From CADEED01 sp043747875 (GTDB lineage: Bacteria > Pseudomonadota > Gammaproteobacteria > Steroidobacterales > Steroidobacteraceae): 64,000 nucleotides of DNA. The position numbers and the translations under genes are program-made. The stretch's first letter is position 1. Every line of letters starts with the position of its first letter. The DNA lies in contig JAYTOI010000026.1 in NCBI GenBank assembly GCA_043747875.1, positions 1 to 64,000 on the forward strand, given 5' to 3'. A model generated the notes under the pieces. That model was not told the DNA's origin, made no database searches, and was given only the letters and a program-made list of their open reading frames with translations. Below, one piece after another: positions 1 to 8,651 of the stretch.

Positions 1-2737
1 CTGGAAGAGCGCGGCAATCCTGAATCGCATCGACACGCAACGTGTAGCTGGGGAACGAGCCGCTCAGGAAGGACAGATACTGCTTCAGGCGATTGCCGAC
101 AACTCTCCTGCTGTCATCTTCGCCAAGAACCTCGCGGGTCAATACCTCCTCGTCAATAGACGATTCAACGAACTGATGAAGATAGGCCGCGAAGGCGTAC
201 GCGGAAAGACCGACTTCGACCTCTTCCCGGCGGAGGTCGCCGCTGCGTTTCGTGGCGCAGATGAGCGCGCAGCGGCCAGCGGAGGGCCGATCACCGAGGA
301 GGAGGTTTTGCCACAAGAGGATGGCCCGCGGTACTTCGTTTCTGTGAAATGCCCGCTGCGCGACGCGGCGGGGAATACCTATGCCGTGTTTGGCATTGCC
401 ACCGACATTACTGATCGCAAGCACGCCGAGACAGAGCGGGGAGTGCTGCTGGAGGGCGAACGTCGCGCGCGCGAAGAAGCTGAGGAATTGTTTGGGGTAG
501 CGCGCACGCTTGCATCAGAGCGCGACCTCGAAAAGGTTGTTCAGCACGTGACAGACGCCGCTACTCGGCTTACGGGCGCCTCGTTCGGTGCCTTTTTTCA
601 AAGCAGAGCCGATGGCCGCGGTGAAGAACTGGTTCTCTTCACGAAGTCCGGCGCCCCGCGAGAAGCATTCAAATCGTTCGACGCCCCCCAAAGCACCGCA
701 CTGTTTGAGTCAATGTTTCAAAACGTCAGCGCGGTTCGCATCGCCGATGTCGTGAAAGACTCGCACGATGGGAGGAGTGCCCCGCAGTTTGGAATGCTCA
801 AGAGCAATCTACCGGTGAGAAGCTATCTCGCCGTACCCGTGGTGTCGAGTAGCGGAGTTGTGTTGGGAGGCCTGATCTTTGGGCATCCCAATGCCTCGGT
901 GTTCGACGCGCGCTCAGAGCGCATCGCGCTCGGAATCGCCGCGCAGTCGGCGGTGGCCATTGACAACGCGAAGTTATATCAGAGCCTTGCAGCAAGCGCC
1001 GTGAGCCTGAAAGGGCAGATCAATCAGCTTCGATTGCTCGGCCAGATCACGCAGGCAATCGACGAGCGGCACGATCTTGCGAGCATCTTTCAAGCAGTCA
1101 TGCGCATGCTGGAGGAGCAGCTTCCGATCGACTTCGGGTGCCTTTGTTTGCATGACGCGGAGAATGGATTGCTGACCGTGCAGCACGTTGGCACCAAGAG
1201 CCGGGCTCTCTCGAACGAATTGAACCTACCGGTAGGCACCAGAATTGCGATGAGCGAAAACGGCCTGATGCGAGTCGCCTGGGGGCATCTCGTTCACGAA
1301 GCCGACATTTCTTCATCCCCCGTCCAGTTCTCGCAACGACTCGCGCGTGCTGGACTAAAGGCGCTCGTGATGGTGCCACTGGTCGTCGGCAGCAAGGTCA
1401 TTGGCGCCGTGATTGCCGCCCGACATCGTGCCCGCAGCTTTACCAGCGCCGAGTGTGAGTTCTTGCGCCAACTCTGCGATCACGTCGCCCTGGCCGCGCA
1501 ACACGCTGAACTGTACACGTCGCTGCAGCGCGCCTACGACGATCTTCGCAAGAGCCAAACCACCATGCTCCAGCAGGAGCGGCTGCGCGCGCTCGGTCAA
1601 ATGGCGAGCGGAATCGCGCATGACATCAACAACGCGATAACGCCGGTGACGGTATACGTCGACTCACTTCTCGATCACGAACCGACCCTCAGCAGCCGCG
1701 CGCGTGAAAGCCTTCTTACGATTCAGCGTGCGATCGGTGTTGTCGCACAGACTGTCGCACGAATGCGGGTGTCTTACCGCTCCCGTGATCAGGAGATGGC
1801 GCTTACTCCAACAAGTTTGATCAACGTCATTACGCAGGTCGTCGAGTTGACCCGACCGCGGTGGTGCGACATGCCGCACGAAAAGGGCGTGGTCATTCGC
1901 CTCGAACCCGATCTTGCGGAGTCGCTGCCAATGATCATGGCTTCGGAAAGCGAAATCCGCGATAGTCTGACGAACCTGATCTTCAACGCTGTGGAGGCCA
2001 TGCCAGAAGGTGGCACGATATCTGTCCGCGCTCGCGCCGAAGGCGATAGCGCGCCCGGTTCTGCAGATGGGTCCAGATCTACTGAGCGGGTGGTCGTCGA
2101 GATCGAAGACACCGGAATTGGAATGGACGAGGAGAAGCGCGACCGCTGTCTCGAACCGTTCTTCTCCACCAAAGGGGAGCGCGGTACCGGACTCGGGCTC
2201 GCCATGGTCTACGGCATGGTGCAGCGGCATGGCGCGGACCTCGAGATCGTGAGCACCGAAGGTATCGGCACAATAATGCGTTTGATTTTTCCCTCTGCCG
2301 GCACTGCGCCCGGTGACACCACCGTTCGCCGCCTCGCGATATCGGTTGGCAAACCGCTGCGCATTCTGCTCATCGACGACGACCCTCTTGTCTTGAAATC
2401 GCTTGAAGCGGCGCTTGCACACGAAGGGCACAGCGTCACCCTTGCCGAGGGCGGACAGGCTGGTATCAATTCCTTTCGGGAAGCTCGACAGGCCGGTGTT
2501 CCTTACGCGATTGTCATCACCGATCTCGGAATGCCGCACATCGACGGAAGGCGTGTCGCGGCAGCAATTCGCGGTATGTCTGCATCGACGCCGATCATCT
2601 TGCTGACCGGCTGGGGGCAGCGATTGCGGGACGAGGACGATATTCCTCCGGGAGTATCGCGCGTGCTTGCCAAACCCGCCAAGCTCCACGAGCTACGGCT
2701 AGCATTCATCGAAATGACTCAAGCCACCGAGGCATGA
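1..2737 (+). CDS. Hybrid sensor histidine kinase/response regulator, 5' end outside window
   Basis: Signal-sensing kinase that should autophosphorylate on His and pass phosphate to its own receiver domain. The frame is open from base 2, and the residues before the first internal ATG (176) already belong to a PAS domain (…ADNSPAVIFAKNLAGQYLLV…), so the true start lies upstream of the window. Order: PAS (to about base 420), coiled-coil linker, GAF (about 490-990), second GAF (about 1030-1510), HisKA with GIAHDINN (His codon at 1619), HATPase_c with DTGIGMDEE and the G-box GERGTGLGLAMVYG (2100-2220), and a C-terminal receiver with LLIDDDP and the phospho-acceptor context VITDLGMPHIDG near 2520. 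No membrane segment is visible in the part present. It is followed after 35 bp by an IS element. Confidence 0.93.
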   Translation, partial: WKSAAILNRIDTQRVAGERAAQEGQILLQAIADNSPAVIFAKNLAGQYLLVNRRFNELMKIGREGVRGKTDFDLFPAEVAAAFRGADERAAASGGPITEEEVLPQEDGPRYFVSVKCPLRDAAGNTYAVFGIATDITDRKHAETERGVLLEGERRAREEAEELFGVARTLASERDLEKVVQHVTDAATRLTGASFGAFFQSRADGRGEELVLFTKSGAPREAFKSFDAPQSTALFESMFQNVSAVRIADVVKDSHDGRSAPQFGMLKSNLPVRSYLAVPVVSSSGVVLGGLIFGHPNASVFDARSERIALGIAAQSAVAIDNAKLYQSLAASAVSLKGQINQLRLLGQITQAIDERHDLASIFQAVMRMLEEQLPIDFGCLCLHDAENGLLTVQHVGTKSRALSNELNLPVGTRIAMSENGLMRVAWGHLVHEADISSSPVQFSQRLARAGLKALVMVPLVVGSKVIGAVIAARHRARSFTSAECEFLRQLCDHVALAAQHAELYTSLQRAYDDLRKSQTTMLQQERLRALGQMASGIAHDINNAITPVTVYVDSLLDHEPTLSSRARESLLTIQRAIGVVAQTVARMRVSYRSRDQEMALTPTSLINVITQVVELTRPRWCDMPHEKGVVIRLEPDLAESLPMIMASESEIRDSLTNLIFNAVEAMPEGGTISVRARAEGDSAPGSADGSRSTERVVVEIEDTGIGMDEEKRDRCLEPFFSTKGERGTGLGLAMVYGMVQRHGADLEIVSTEGIGTIMRLIFPSAGTAPGDTTVRRLAISVGKPLRILLIDDDPLVLKSLEAALAHEGHSVTLAEGGQAGINSFREARQAGVPYAIVITDLGMPHIDGRRVAAAIRGMSASTPIILLTGWGQRLRDEDDIPPGVSRVLAKPAKLHELRLAFIEMTQATEA

Positions 2738-2772
2738 CGACGGCCCACAACGCGGCGGCGATTTTTGGACGA

Positions 2773-4096
2773 CTAGCAGGCTGTTGAAAAACTCTGCGCA
2801 TCGTGCATAGTTCGATGAGCGGAACGAACGAGGCTAGTTAGATGCGCGGAGAAAATGTTCAGCAGAGCGGGATGTTCAGCTACGTGTCGCTGGAGGCGCG
2901 AGTGCCGTCGAGCCATCCGCTGCGCGGGATGAAGGCACTGCTGGATGAGGCGCTGAAAGGGATGAGCCGGGACTTCGAGCGGGTTTACGCCGGAGAAGGC
3001 CGTCCGTCGATCCCGCCGGAGAGGCTGGTGCGCGCCGCGACGCTGCAGATCCTGTACTCGATCCGAAGCGAACGGCTGCTGTGCGAGCAGCTTGACTACA
3101 ACCTGTTGTTCCGCTGGTTCGTGGGGTTGTCGATCGATGAACGGATCTGGGATCACTCGACGTTCACGAAGAACCGCGACCGGCTGATCGAGGCGAAGGT
3201 GGCTCGCAAGCTGCTCAAGCGCATTGTGCGCAAGGCGCGCGATGCGAATTTGTTGTCGAACGAGCACTTCAGTGTCGATGGGACGCTGATCGAGTCGTGG
3301 GCGGCGGTGAAGAGCATGCGCCGGCGGGACGGTAAAGATGAGCCGCCGGGCCCGGGGCGCAACCCGACGGTGAACTGGCACGGGGAGAAGCGCACGAACC
3401 AGACGCATGCATCGCCGAAGGACCCGGAAGCGAAGCTGTTTTGTAAGGGAAAGGGACAGGCGGCCAAGCTGAACTACATGGGTCATGCGTTGATGGAGCA
3501 CCGCAACGGGCTTATCGTCGATGTCGAAGTGACGGAGGCGAATGGGTATGCGGAGCGGGCGGCGGCGTTGAAGCTCATCGACCGACAGCCCGAGCGCGAG
3601 CAGCGCACGGTGGCGGCCGACAAGGCGTATGACACGAAGCAGTTCGTCGCCGACTGCCGCGAGCGCGGCGTGACACCGCACGTGGCGATGAACGAGAGCG
3701 GCACGCGCAGCTCGGCGATCGATGCGCGCACCAGCCGTCATGCGGGATACCTGGTTAGCCAGAGAATCCGCAAACGCATCGAAGAGTGCTTCGGCTGGTG
3801 CAAAGATGGCCGACCGTTACGCAAGATGAAGGTGTATGGCAAACGCAAAGTGGCTTTCGTCACGACGCTGACGGTGGGCATCTACACATTGCTGCGGGTA
3901 TCAAAGCTGCTGCAGCCGCCTGATCTGGCTCCTGCGTAGTGGGAGTGTGCCCACGATGAGTCAGAACCGATGAAGCGATCCATGAATGACCCAAAAAGGC
4001 CGCTGTTGAACAGTACTGCGGCCCCCGACAGATGAGGAAAACATGTTCGGACGAATCAAACGCGCGCTAAACACGCGTTTTTCAACAGCCTGCTAG
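2773..4096. mobile_element. IS5-family-like insertion sequence with 20-bp inverted ends
   Basis: Complete element with a single transposase gene. The ends CTAGCAGGCTGTTGAAAAAC (2773-2792) and its exact reverse complement (4077-4096) are perfect 20-bp inverted repeats. The outermost CTAG at each end is palindromic, so it may be the 4-bp target duplication known for IS5-group elements rather than part of the IS. In that case the IS proper is 2777-4092. About 155 bp of non-coding DNA separates the transposase stop from the right end. Perfect ends and an intact transposase suggest recent activity. It landed just after a histidine kinase and before two decayed or recoded genes. Confidence 0.9.
2842..3939 (+). 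CDS. IS5/IS1182-like DDE transposase
   Basis: Cut-and-paste DDE transposase, 365 aa, complete. The N-terminal part (about residues 15-115) fits the InsH/DUF772 DNA-binding domain (RPSIPPERLVRAATLQILYS). The catalytic RNase H-like core (DDE_Tnp_1) follows. Likely catalytic residues are D146 in FSVDGTLIESW, D260 in VAADKAYDT and E314 in RKRIEECFGW. It lies between the perfect inverted ends of the element and reads in the same direction as the upstream kinase. The ATG at 2842 is preceded by a weak purine stretch only, as is common for transposases. The IS5 versus IS1182 assignment is from memory of the families. Confidence 0.93.
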   Translation: MRGENVQQSGMFSYVSLEARVPSSHPLRGMKALLDEALKGMSRDFERVYAGEGRPSIPPERLVRAATLQILYSIRSERLLCEQLDYNLLFRWFVGLSIDERIWDHSTFTKNRDRLIEAKVARKLLKRIVRKARDANLLSNEHFSVDGTLIESWAAVKSMRRRDGKDEPPGPGRNPTVNWHGEKRTNQTHASPKDPEAKLFCKGKGQAAKLNYMGHALMEHRNGLIVDVEVTEANGYAERAAALKLIDRQPEREQRTVAADKAYDTKQFVADCRERGVTPHVAMNESGTRSSAIDARTSRHAGYLVSQRIRKRIEECFGWCKDGRPLRKMKVYGKRKVAFVTTLTVGIYTLLRVSKLLQPPDLAPA

Positions 4097-4492
4097 ACCT
4101 GAAGTACCAGCGCCATCGCCGCAGGTCTGATGACGCCCTCCACATGACGGGGTCGGCGTGGGTAGTCAGTGTTGGCAGATCAGGCTTCAAAGGTCGCCGC
4201 TGCCGGGACAACGGAGACGGAAGCGAGCGTGAACCGCCCTGTCTTTTCGAAGAAGGCATCAAGGCACTCGACTCCGCACGTGAAGGCCCCACTGCGTGGC
4301 AATGATTGTCCGCCCCCGTAAGGACTTTGGACAACCCGAAACGCGCGGAATGACAGAAATCGATTTGATCAGCGCACCCTTCGTGTCGACCTCCGTGTGG
4401 ACGACGAGACAATCAACAAACCGCATACACCGGAATGAGCCCGCGATTGCTGTGCGCTATCCTCATGAGCAACGCCCACATGTGAAAATGCC
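4097..4492. other. Gene-poor stretch after the IS
   Basis: About 400 bp between the IS right end and the ArsC-like gene. Open frames exist on both strands (for example minus 4056-4412, which runs into the IS end) but none has a recognisable domain, a good ribosome binding site or convincing composition. It may hold the remnant of whatever the IS landed in; nothing specific is supported. Confidence 0.5.
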
Positions 4493-4999
4493 ATGACAAG
4501 ACCTCTGACACTAAGAATCGCCGCTGCGGGAATCGCTCTACTGATCGGCGCCTGCGCGTCGAGTTCACACAAGCCCGCGCCAATTTGCGCCCCAATACTG
4601 TTCGTCTGAGAGCATGGCAACGTCAAGAGCCTGATGGCGGTCAACTACTTCAACGAGCTTTCACTCGCGCGCGGCCTTCCGTTTCGCGCCATCTCGCGCG
4701 GCACCACGCCGGATTCAACGACCGTCCCACCGACTATTGTCCACGGCCTGCGCAACGATGGCTTCGACGTGTCCGGGTATAAACCGGCAGCACTTACCGC
4801 CGCGGACGTGACCGCGTCCGGTCGCATGATTCTCATCGACACGGACCTGGCCTCGAACATGCCCAATCCTTCGAAGGCGCCTGAGAAATGGATCGACGTG
4901 CCGCCCGCCAGCGTCAACTATGAAGCCGCACGAGAGGCGCTGAAAACTCATGTCGCAAATCTTCTCGATCGACTTTCGGCAGAGCGTCGACTTCGATAG
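4493..4999 (+). pseudogene. Lipoprotein-type LMW phosphatase/ArsC-like protein with TGA at the catalytic Cys codon
   Basis: One continuous 168-codon frame apart from an in-frame TGA at 4607-4609 (codon 39). Upstream of it is a lipoprotein signal peptide (MTRPLTLRI…LLIGACASS, lipobox Cys 21) and the strand ILFV. Downstream is EHGNVKSLMAVNYFNELS, then IDTDLAS. In the low-molecular-weight phosphatase/arsenate reductase fold the P-loop is C-x5-[RK]-S after an ILFV-type strand. Here the P-loop reads stop-EHGNV-KS, so the stop replaces exactly the nucleophilic Cys. Either this is a nonsense mutation (TGC or TGT to TGA), or TGA is read as selenocysteine. The next ATG (4634) would give 121 aa without the P-loop. 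Seen: the frame and motif. Inferred: function and fate. Confidence 0.8.
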
Positions 5000-5186
5000 A
5001 GGCTGTGCTACCCGCAAGTGGCGCGCCTTCCCAAGGCATTCTCTGGCGTGCCATTGTTAGATCTGTCGGAGAACGGACAAGCAGCGTCGTCCCCAATAGT
5101 TATTTGAACGGGCAGCATGCGGACAGCGACTTGTAAGGGAACACACTATGCCGACAATCATCAGCGAGACTGCCACCGGGCGCGGG

Positions 5187-5445
5187 TCAGGCATTGAACA
5201 AATAGGCGCATCGGCGCCCCGTCAAAGTCTCACGCGTCAGGACCTGGGTTTTTTTCCAGGTCACGCAATACACCGTGACGCGTCGTCAGTGATACCGCGT
5301 CATCCGCCAGCAGCAAGTGTCGATGGATGAGCTCGGCGGCGATTCTGTGATTTCGCATCCGTAACAATTGCGCAGCAACGACCAACCGCGGCCGTGTCAC
5401 CCGCAGATGCGCCGCGTGCAAAATTGCGTAGGCGCTGTCCAGCAT
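5187..5445 (-). pseudogene. Fur-family regulator remnant, frameshifted in an A7 run
   Basis: The minus-strand frame from ATG 5445 reads MLDSAYAILHAAHLRVTRPR…, then AAELIHRHLLLADDAVSLTT, then VLRDLEK. This matches the winged-helix N-terminal half of Fur/Zur/PerR proteins (the RVTRPR entry, the AEE/AAE-Ixx-L helix, the SLxTxxxVLxxLE recognition helix). Immediately after DLEK, at a run of seven A on the minus strand, the frame ends in NPGPDA-stop (5230). Removing one A continues as TQVLTRETLTGRRCAYLFNA-stop (5187), which resembles the Fur wing (…GLLxRxxxxGGRxxYxxN). The metal-binding dimerisation half is missing in either frame. This is probably a decayed gene next to an IS and the TGA-interrupted gene. 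Confidence 0.65.
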
Positions 5446-5510
5446 GCATTCGCCTTCAAAACCTTCCCGTAAGCGACACCACGAGCAGCGGTGTCTGCTC
5501 GAGCGCATCG

Positions 5511-6134
5511 TCAGGACTTACGCCAAAAGGCCATATCCACGCCAACGATCAGGGTGACCACGATCGAGGCAACTAGATAGCAGAAGAACTGATCGCGAAA
5601 TCTCAGTTTCAAGTCTCGGCTGGCGGCCAGCAGAAGAATGAACAAGCCGGCAACGACAGCCAGGTGCAGCGTCCAGGTACCCAAGCCCAGTAACTGGCTG
5701 ACTCTCGCTTCGTCATTGGGCTTGAAAAGACTCAATGCGGCGGCAAGCAGCCGCATGAAGAATGCCATGTAGAGGAGCGCAAACCCGGGCAAAGAGCGCC
5801 GGCGCCTGACAAGCCAGAAGCCGACGACGCCTTGCGCAATCGTAACCAGTGGGCCGGCCGCAGAAACCAGGCCTTGGTCACCGGCCGGCATTGGACTCCT
5901 GGACCAGACCTGATTTGGAGACGCGATCATGTCGTGTCCAAGAGCTTCGCCCGCTATCCAATGCGCGAGCTCATGGATGAAGAACGTTCCAATTCCAACG
6001 CAGAACAGGATCACGTAAAAGCTTCGCGAGAAGACCCACTTCGGCCTGGCCACCAGCTCATCCGATGAGGCCTGCCGAATGGTTAGATCCCCATCACTTG
6101 CCCGTGACGATCCGGTACCTCCGAGCTTTCGCAT
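5511..6134 (-). CDS. M50-like (site-2-protease-type) membrane metalloprotease homologue
   Basis: 207-aa integral membrane protein with about five hydrophobic segments. The first segment carries FFIHELAHWIAGE, an HExxH zinc-binding motif inside a membrane helix, as in peptidase family M50. A GPL motif (SAAGPLVTIAQG) follows, but the usual second-motif Asp (NPDG/LDG) is not obvious, so activity is uncertain. A 30-residue hydrophilic N-terminus precedes the first membrane segment, and the start is unproven. It stands alone between the Fur remnant and an MFS gene on the same strand. It could equally be an inactive M50-like membrane protein. Confidence 0.7.
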   Translation of the reverse strand: MRKLGGTGSSRASDGDLTIRQASSDELVARPKWVFSRSFYVILFCVGIGTFFIHELAHWIAGEALGHDMIASPNQVWSRSPMPAGDQGLVSAAGPLVTIAQGVVGFWLVRRRRSLPGFALLYMAFFMRLLAAALSLFKPNDEARVSQLLGLGTWTLHLAVVAGLFILLLAASRDLKLRFRDQFFCYLVASIVVTLIVGVDMAFWRKS

Positions 6135-6221
6135 GTTTCACTACACCACATGGGTTTGAACGTCGTCAAACGTTCCATTTGCAGATTCCGGCTTTCGGTC
6201 GAAACACCGGGGCTGACGAAC

Positions 6222-7514
6222 TCAGTCCCTCAGCAGCTTCGATCTCCGCAGCATCAGCGTCAGCGCCGCCCCAACTACCAGCACGCCCGCCAACATCGCC
6301 ATCGGCCCGATGAAACTGCCCGTCAAGTCCTTGAGCCAACCTACCGCGCTCGGGCCGATCGCCCCGCCGAGCGCGCCCATGGAATTGATCAGCGCGATCG
6401 CGCCGGCGGCGGCGGCGCCGGTCAGGAATTTTCCCGGCAGCGCCCAGAATGGGCCGCGCGTGGAGTAGTCGCCCACTGCCGCGACGGACAGCGCGAGCAT
6501 CGCGAGCGCCGGCGCCTGCATGTATCCCACCGCGATGAAGCCGAGCGCGCCGACCACCGACGGTATCGCGACGTGCAGGAATCGCTCGCCGGTGCGATCC
6601 GAGCTGCGTCCGACCAGGATCATGCCGATCGCGGCGGCGATGTAGGGAACCGCGGAGTACAGGCCCACCTGGAATTCACTGTAGCCGGACAAGCCCTTGA
6701 CGATGGTGGGCACCCAGAATGTCAGGCCATAACTACCCGTCTGGCAGCAGAACATCACGATCGCGAGCAGCCAGACGGTGGGATGCATCAGCGCGGCGGC
6801 GAGGCTCACGCCGTGACGCGCGTGCGACTCCTGGTGCTCCGCATCCATGCGCTGCGCCAGCCATGCGCGCTGCTCGCCGCTGAGCCAGCGTGCGTCGGCG
6901 GGTTTGTCGGTGAGAAAGCCGAGCACGACGAACCCCAACAACACCGCGGGAAGCCCTTCGGCGACAAACATCCACTGCCAGCCGTGCAGGCCCATGGCTT
7001 CGTCGAAATTCTGCATGATCCAGCCGGACAGCGGCCCGCCGACCACGATCGAAAGCGGGATGCCGATCATGAACCATGACACGGCGTTCGCACGATACGA
7101 ACGCGGAAACCACTGGCTGAGGTAGTAGATGATGCCCGGCAGGAAGCCGGCTTCGGCCACACCTAACAGGAACCGCATCACGTAGAAGCTCGTGACGTCG
7201 TTCACGAACATCATGCCGGCGGAGATGAGGCCCCAGGTGATCATGATGCGCGCGATCCAGACTCGCGCGCCGTAGCGCACCAGCAGCAGGTTGCTCGGCA
7301 CCTCGCACAGTCCATAGCCTATGAAGAAGATGCCGGCGCCGACGCCGTACACGGTGTCGCTCAACCCCAGGTCCGCGTTCATCTGCAGTTTCGCGAAGCC
7401 GACGTTGACGCGATCGAGCCAGGAGATGATGTAGAGCAGCAGCAGGAAGGGCAGCAGTCGCCACGTGACCCTGGACATCGTGGTCCGCTCGAGAGCCGTC
7501 AATGCGTTCGCCAT
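6222..7514 (-). CDS. MFS transporter, anion:cation symporter (ACS)-like
   Basis: 430-aa permease with 12 predicted membrane helices. The N-terminal half shows the signature YIISWLDRVNVGFAKLQM in TM1, followed by LGLSDTVYGVGAGIFFIGY and the cytoplasmic-loop region VRYGARVWIARIM. This is typical of the ACS family (phthalate, 4-hydroxyphenylacetate, hexuronate and galactonate transporters). The substrate cannot be read from sequence; an organic acid is likely. A hydrophilic central loop (WLSGEQRAWLAQRMDAEHQE) separates the halves. The gene is divergent from the Rieske-flavodoxin gene with only 41 bp between starts, so the two may share a control region and the transporter may import that enzyme's substrate. 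Confidence 0.9.
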   Translation of the reverse strand: MANALTALERTTMSRVTWRLLPFLLLLYIISWLDRVNVGFAKLQMNADLGLSDTVYGVGAGIFFIGYGLCEVPSNLLLVRYGARVWIARIMITWGLISAGMMFVNDVTSFYVMRFLLGVAEAGFLPGIIYYLSQWFPRSYRANAVSWFMIGIPLSIVVGGPLSGWIMQNFDEAMGLHGWQWMFVAEGLPAVLLGFVVLGFLTDKPADARWLSGEQRAWLAQRMDAEHQESHARHGVSLAAALMHPTVWLLAIVMFCCQTGSYGLTFWVPTIVKGLSGYSEFQVGLYSAVPYIAAAIGMILVGRSSDRTGERFLHVAIPSVVGALGFIAVGYMQAPALAMLALSVAAVGDYSTRGPFWALPGKFLTGAAAAGAIALINSMGALGGAIGPSAVGWLKDLTGSFIGPMAMLAGVLVVGAALTLMLRRSKLLRD

Positions 7515-7555
7515 TCCCGAGTGTAGGGCACCGGTTCGGAGATATCATCGCTGTC

Positions 7556-8647
7556 ATGAACGAACCAACCGAGTGGATCGACGTCGGCTCGGCCGACGAA
7601 TTCAAGCGCGTATCGCTGCGCGAGGCGAAGCTGGGCGAACGCCGAGTTGCGGTGTCGTACCAGGACGGCAAGTTCGGCGTCATCTCCAACACCTGCAATC
7701 ACGTCGGCGGCCCGCTGGGCAAGGGCCGGCTCGACGGCGAGTTCGTGGTGTGCCCGTGGCACCAGTACAAATTCCACCGCTGTACGGGCGAGGGTGAGCC
7801 GGGCTACGAGGCCGACAAGGTCCCCGGCTATGGGGTCAGGGAAGAGAACGGCCGGTTGTTAGTCAGCGCGAAGCCGGCCAGCAAGCGCGGCCATCTGCCG
7901 CACGCGCCGCATCCACTGTCGCGCGCCACCGACCGCGCACCCGGGCCGCTGCGGGTCGGCGGCATCTCGACCACCGTCATGGACGTCAAGAATCCGCGCT
8001 TCTCCACCTCCGAGCACTTGTTAGGCGTGGCGCTCGAGCATGCGCGGACGACGCTCGGCGCCGAGACGAAGATGATCAAGCTCAACGAGTTGAAATTCCG
8101 GCATTGCGAGGGGTACTACTCCAAGGCCGCGAAGGCCTGCACCTGGCCGTGCTCCATCACGCAGATGGACCAGGCTGACGAGCTGACGCCGGTATACGAA
8201 ATGGCCGTGCACTGGGCGGACGTCCTGCTGATCTCGACGCCGATTCGCTGGGGCGCCGCGAGCTCGATGTACTACAAGATGGTGGAACGCCTGAATTGCA
8301 TCCAGAACCAGATCACCATCCACAACAAGGTGCTGATCCGCAACAAGGTGGCCGCGTTCATCATCACCGGCGGGCAGGACGGCATCCAGGCGGTTGCGGG
8401 CCAGATGATGGGGTTCTTCAGCGAGATCGGCTATCTACTGCCGCAGTTCCCGTTCATCGCGCATTCGCTGGGCTGGGAATTCGAGCAGATGGAACGCAAT
8501 GTCGAGATCGTCGAGGCCAGCGAGGCGCTGCGCGCCGGCGCGCGTGAGCTCGTGGGGCGTGCGGCCGGGATGTCGCGCTGCCTGCTCGAGCAGCACCTGG
8601 TGACGCACGGCTCCATCGAGACCGGCGGACGCAAGGCGTCGGCCTGA
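7556..8647 (+). CDS. Rieske [2Fe-2S] domain fused to an FMN-dependent (flavodoxin-like) oxidoreductase
   Basis: 363-aa fusion. Residues about 1-105 are a Rieske domain with both ligand boxes, CNHVGG and CPWHQYKF (C-x-H…C-x2-H), closest to the small ferredoxin-type Rieske proteins. After a Pro/Arg-rich linker (HLPHAPHPLSRATDR) comes a flavodoxin/NADPH-dependent FMN reductase fold (residues about 130-320) with LISTPIRWGAASSMYYKMVE. A Cys cluster, HCEGYYSKAAKACTWPC, sits where iron-sulfur flavoproteins carry their cluster. A cytosolic electron-transfer or reductase role is inferred; the substrate is unknown. ATG 7556 is chosen because the Rieske fold begins just after it; an in-frame upstream start at 7502 would overlap the divergent MFS gene. 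Confidence 0.85.
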   Translation: MNEPTEWIDVGSADEFKRVSLREAKLGERRVAVSYQDGKFGVISNTCNHVGGPLGKGRLDGEFVVCPWHQYKFHRCTGEGEPGYEADKVPGYGVREENGRLLVSAKPASKRGHLPHAPHPLSRATDRAPGPLRVGGISTTVMDVKNPRFSTSEHLLGVALEHARTTLGAETKMIKLNELKFRHCEGYYSKAAKACTWPCSITQMDQADELTPVYEMAVHWADVLLISTPIRWGAASSMYYKMVERLNCIQNQITIHNKVLIRNKVAAFIITGGQDGIQAVAGQMMGFFSEIGYLLPQFPFIAHSLGWEFEQMERNVEIVEASEALRAGARELVGRAAGMSRCLLEQHLVTHGSIETGGRKASA

Positions 8648-8651
8648 CTCC

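Noticed and set aside
4056..4412. Minus-strand open frame next to the IS
   Set aside because: It runs into the IS right end, lacks a ribosome binding site and has no recognisable domain or normal protein composition.
5148..5330. Plus-strand 60-codon frame with AAGGG upstream
   Set aside because: It lies antisense to the Fur remnant, has no protein-like features and ends abruptly.
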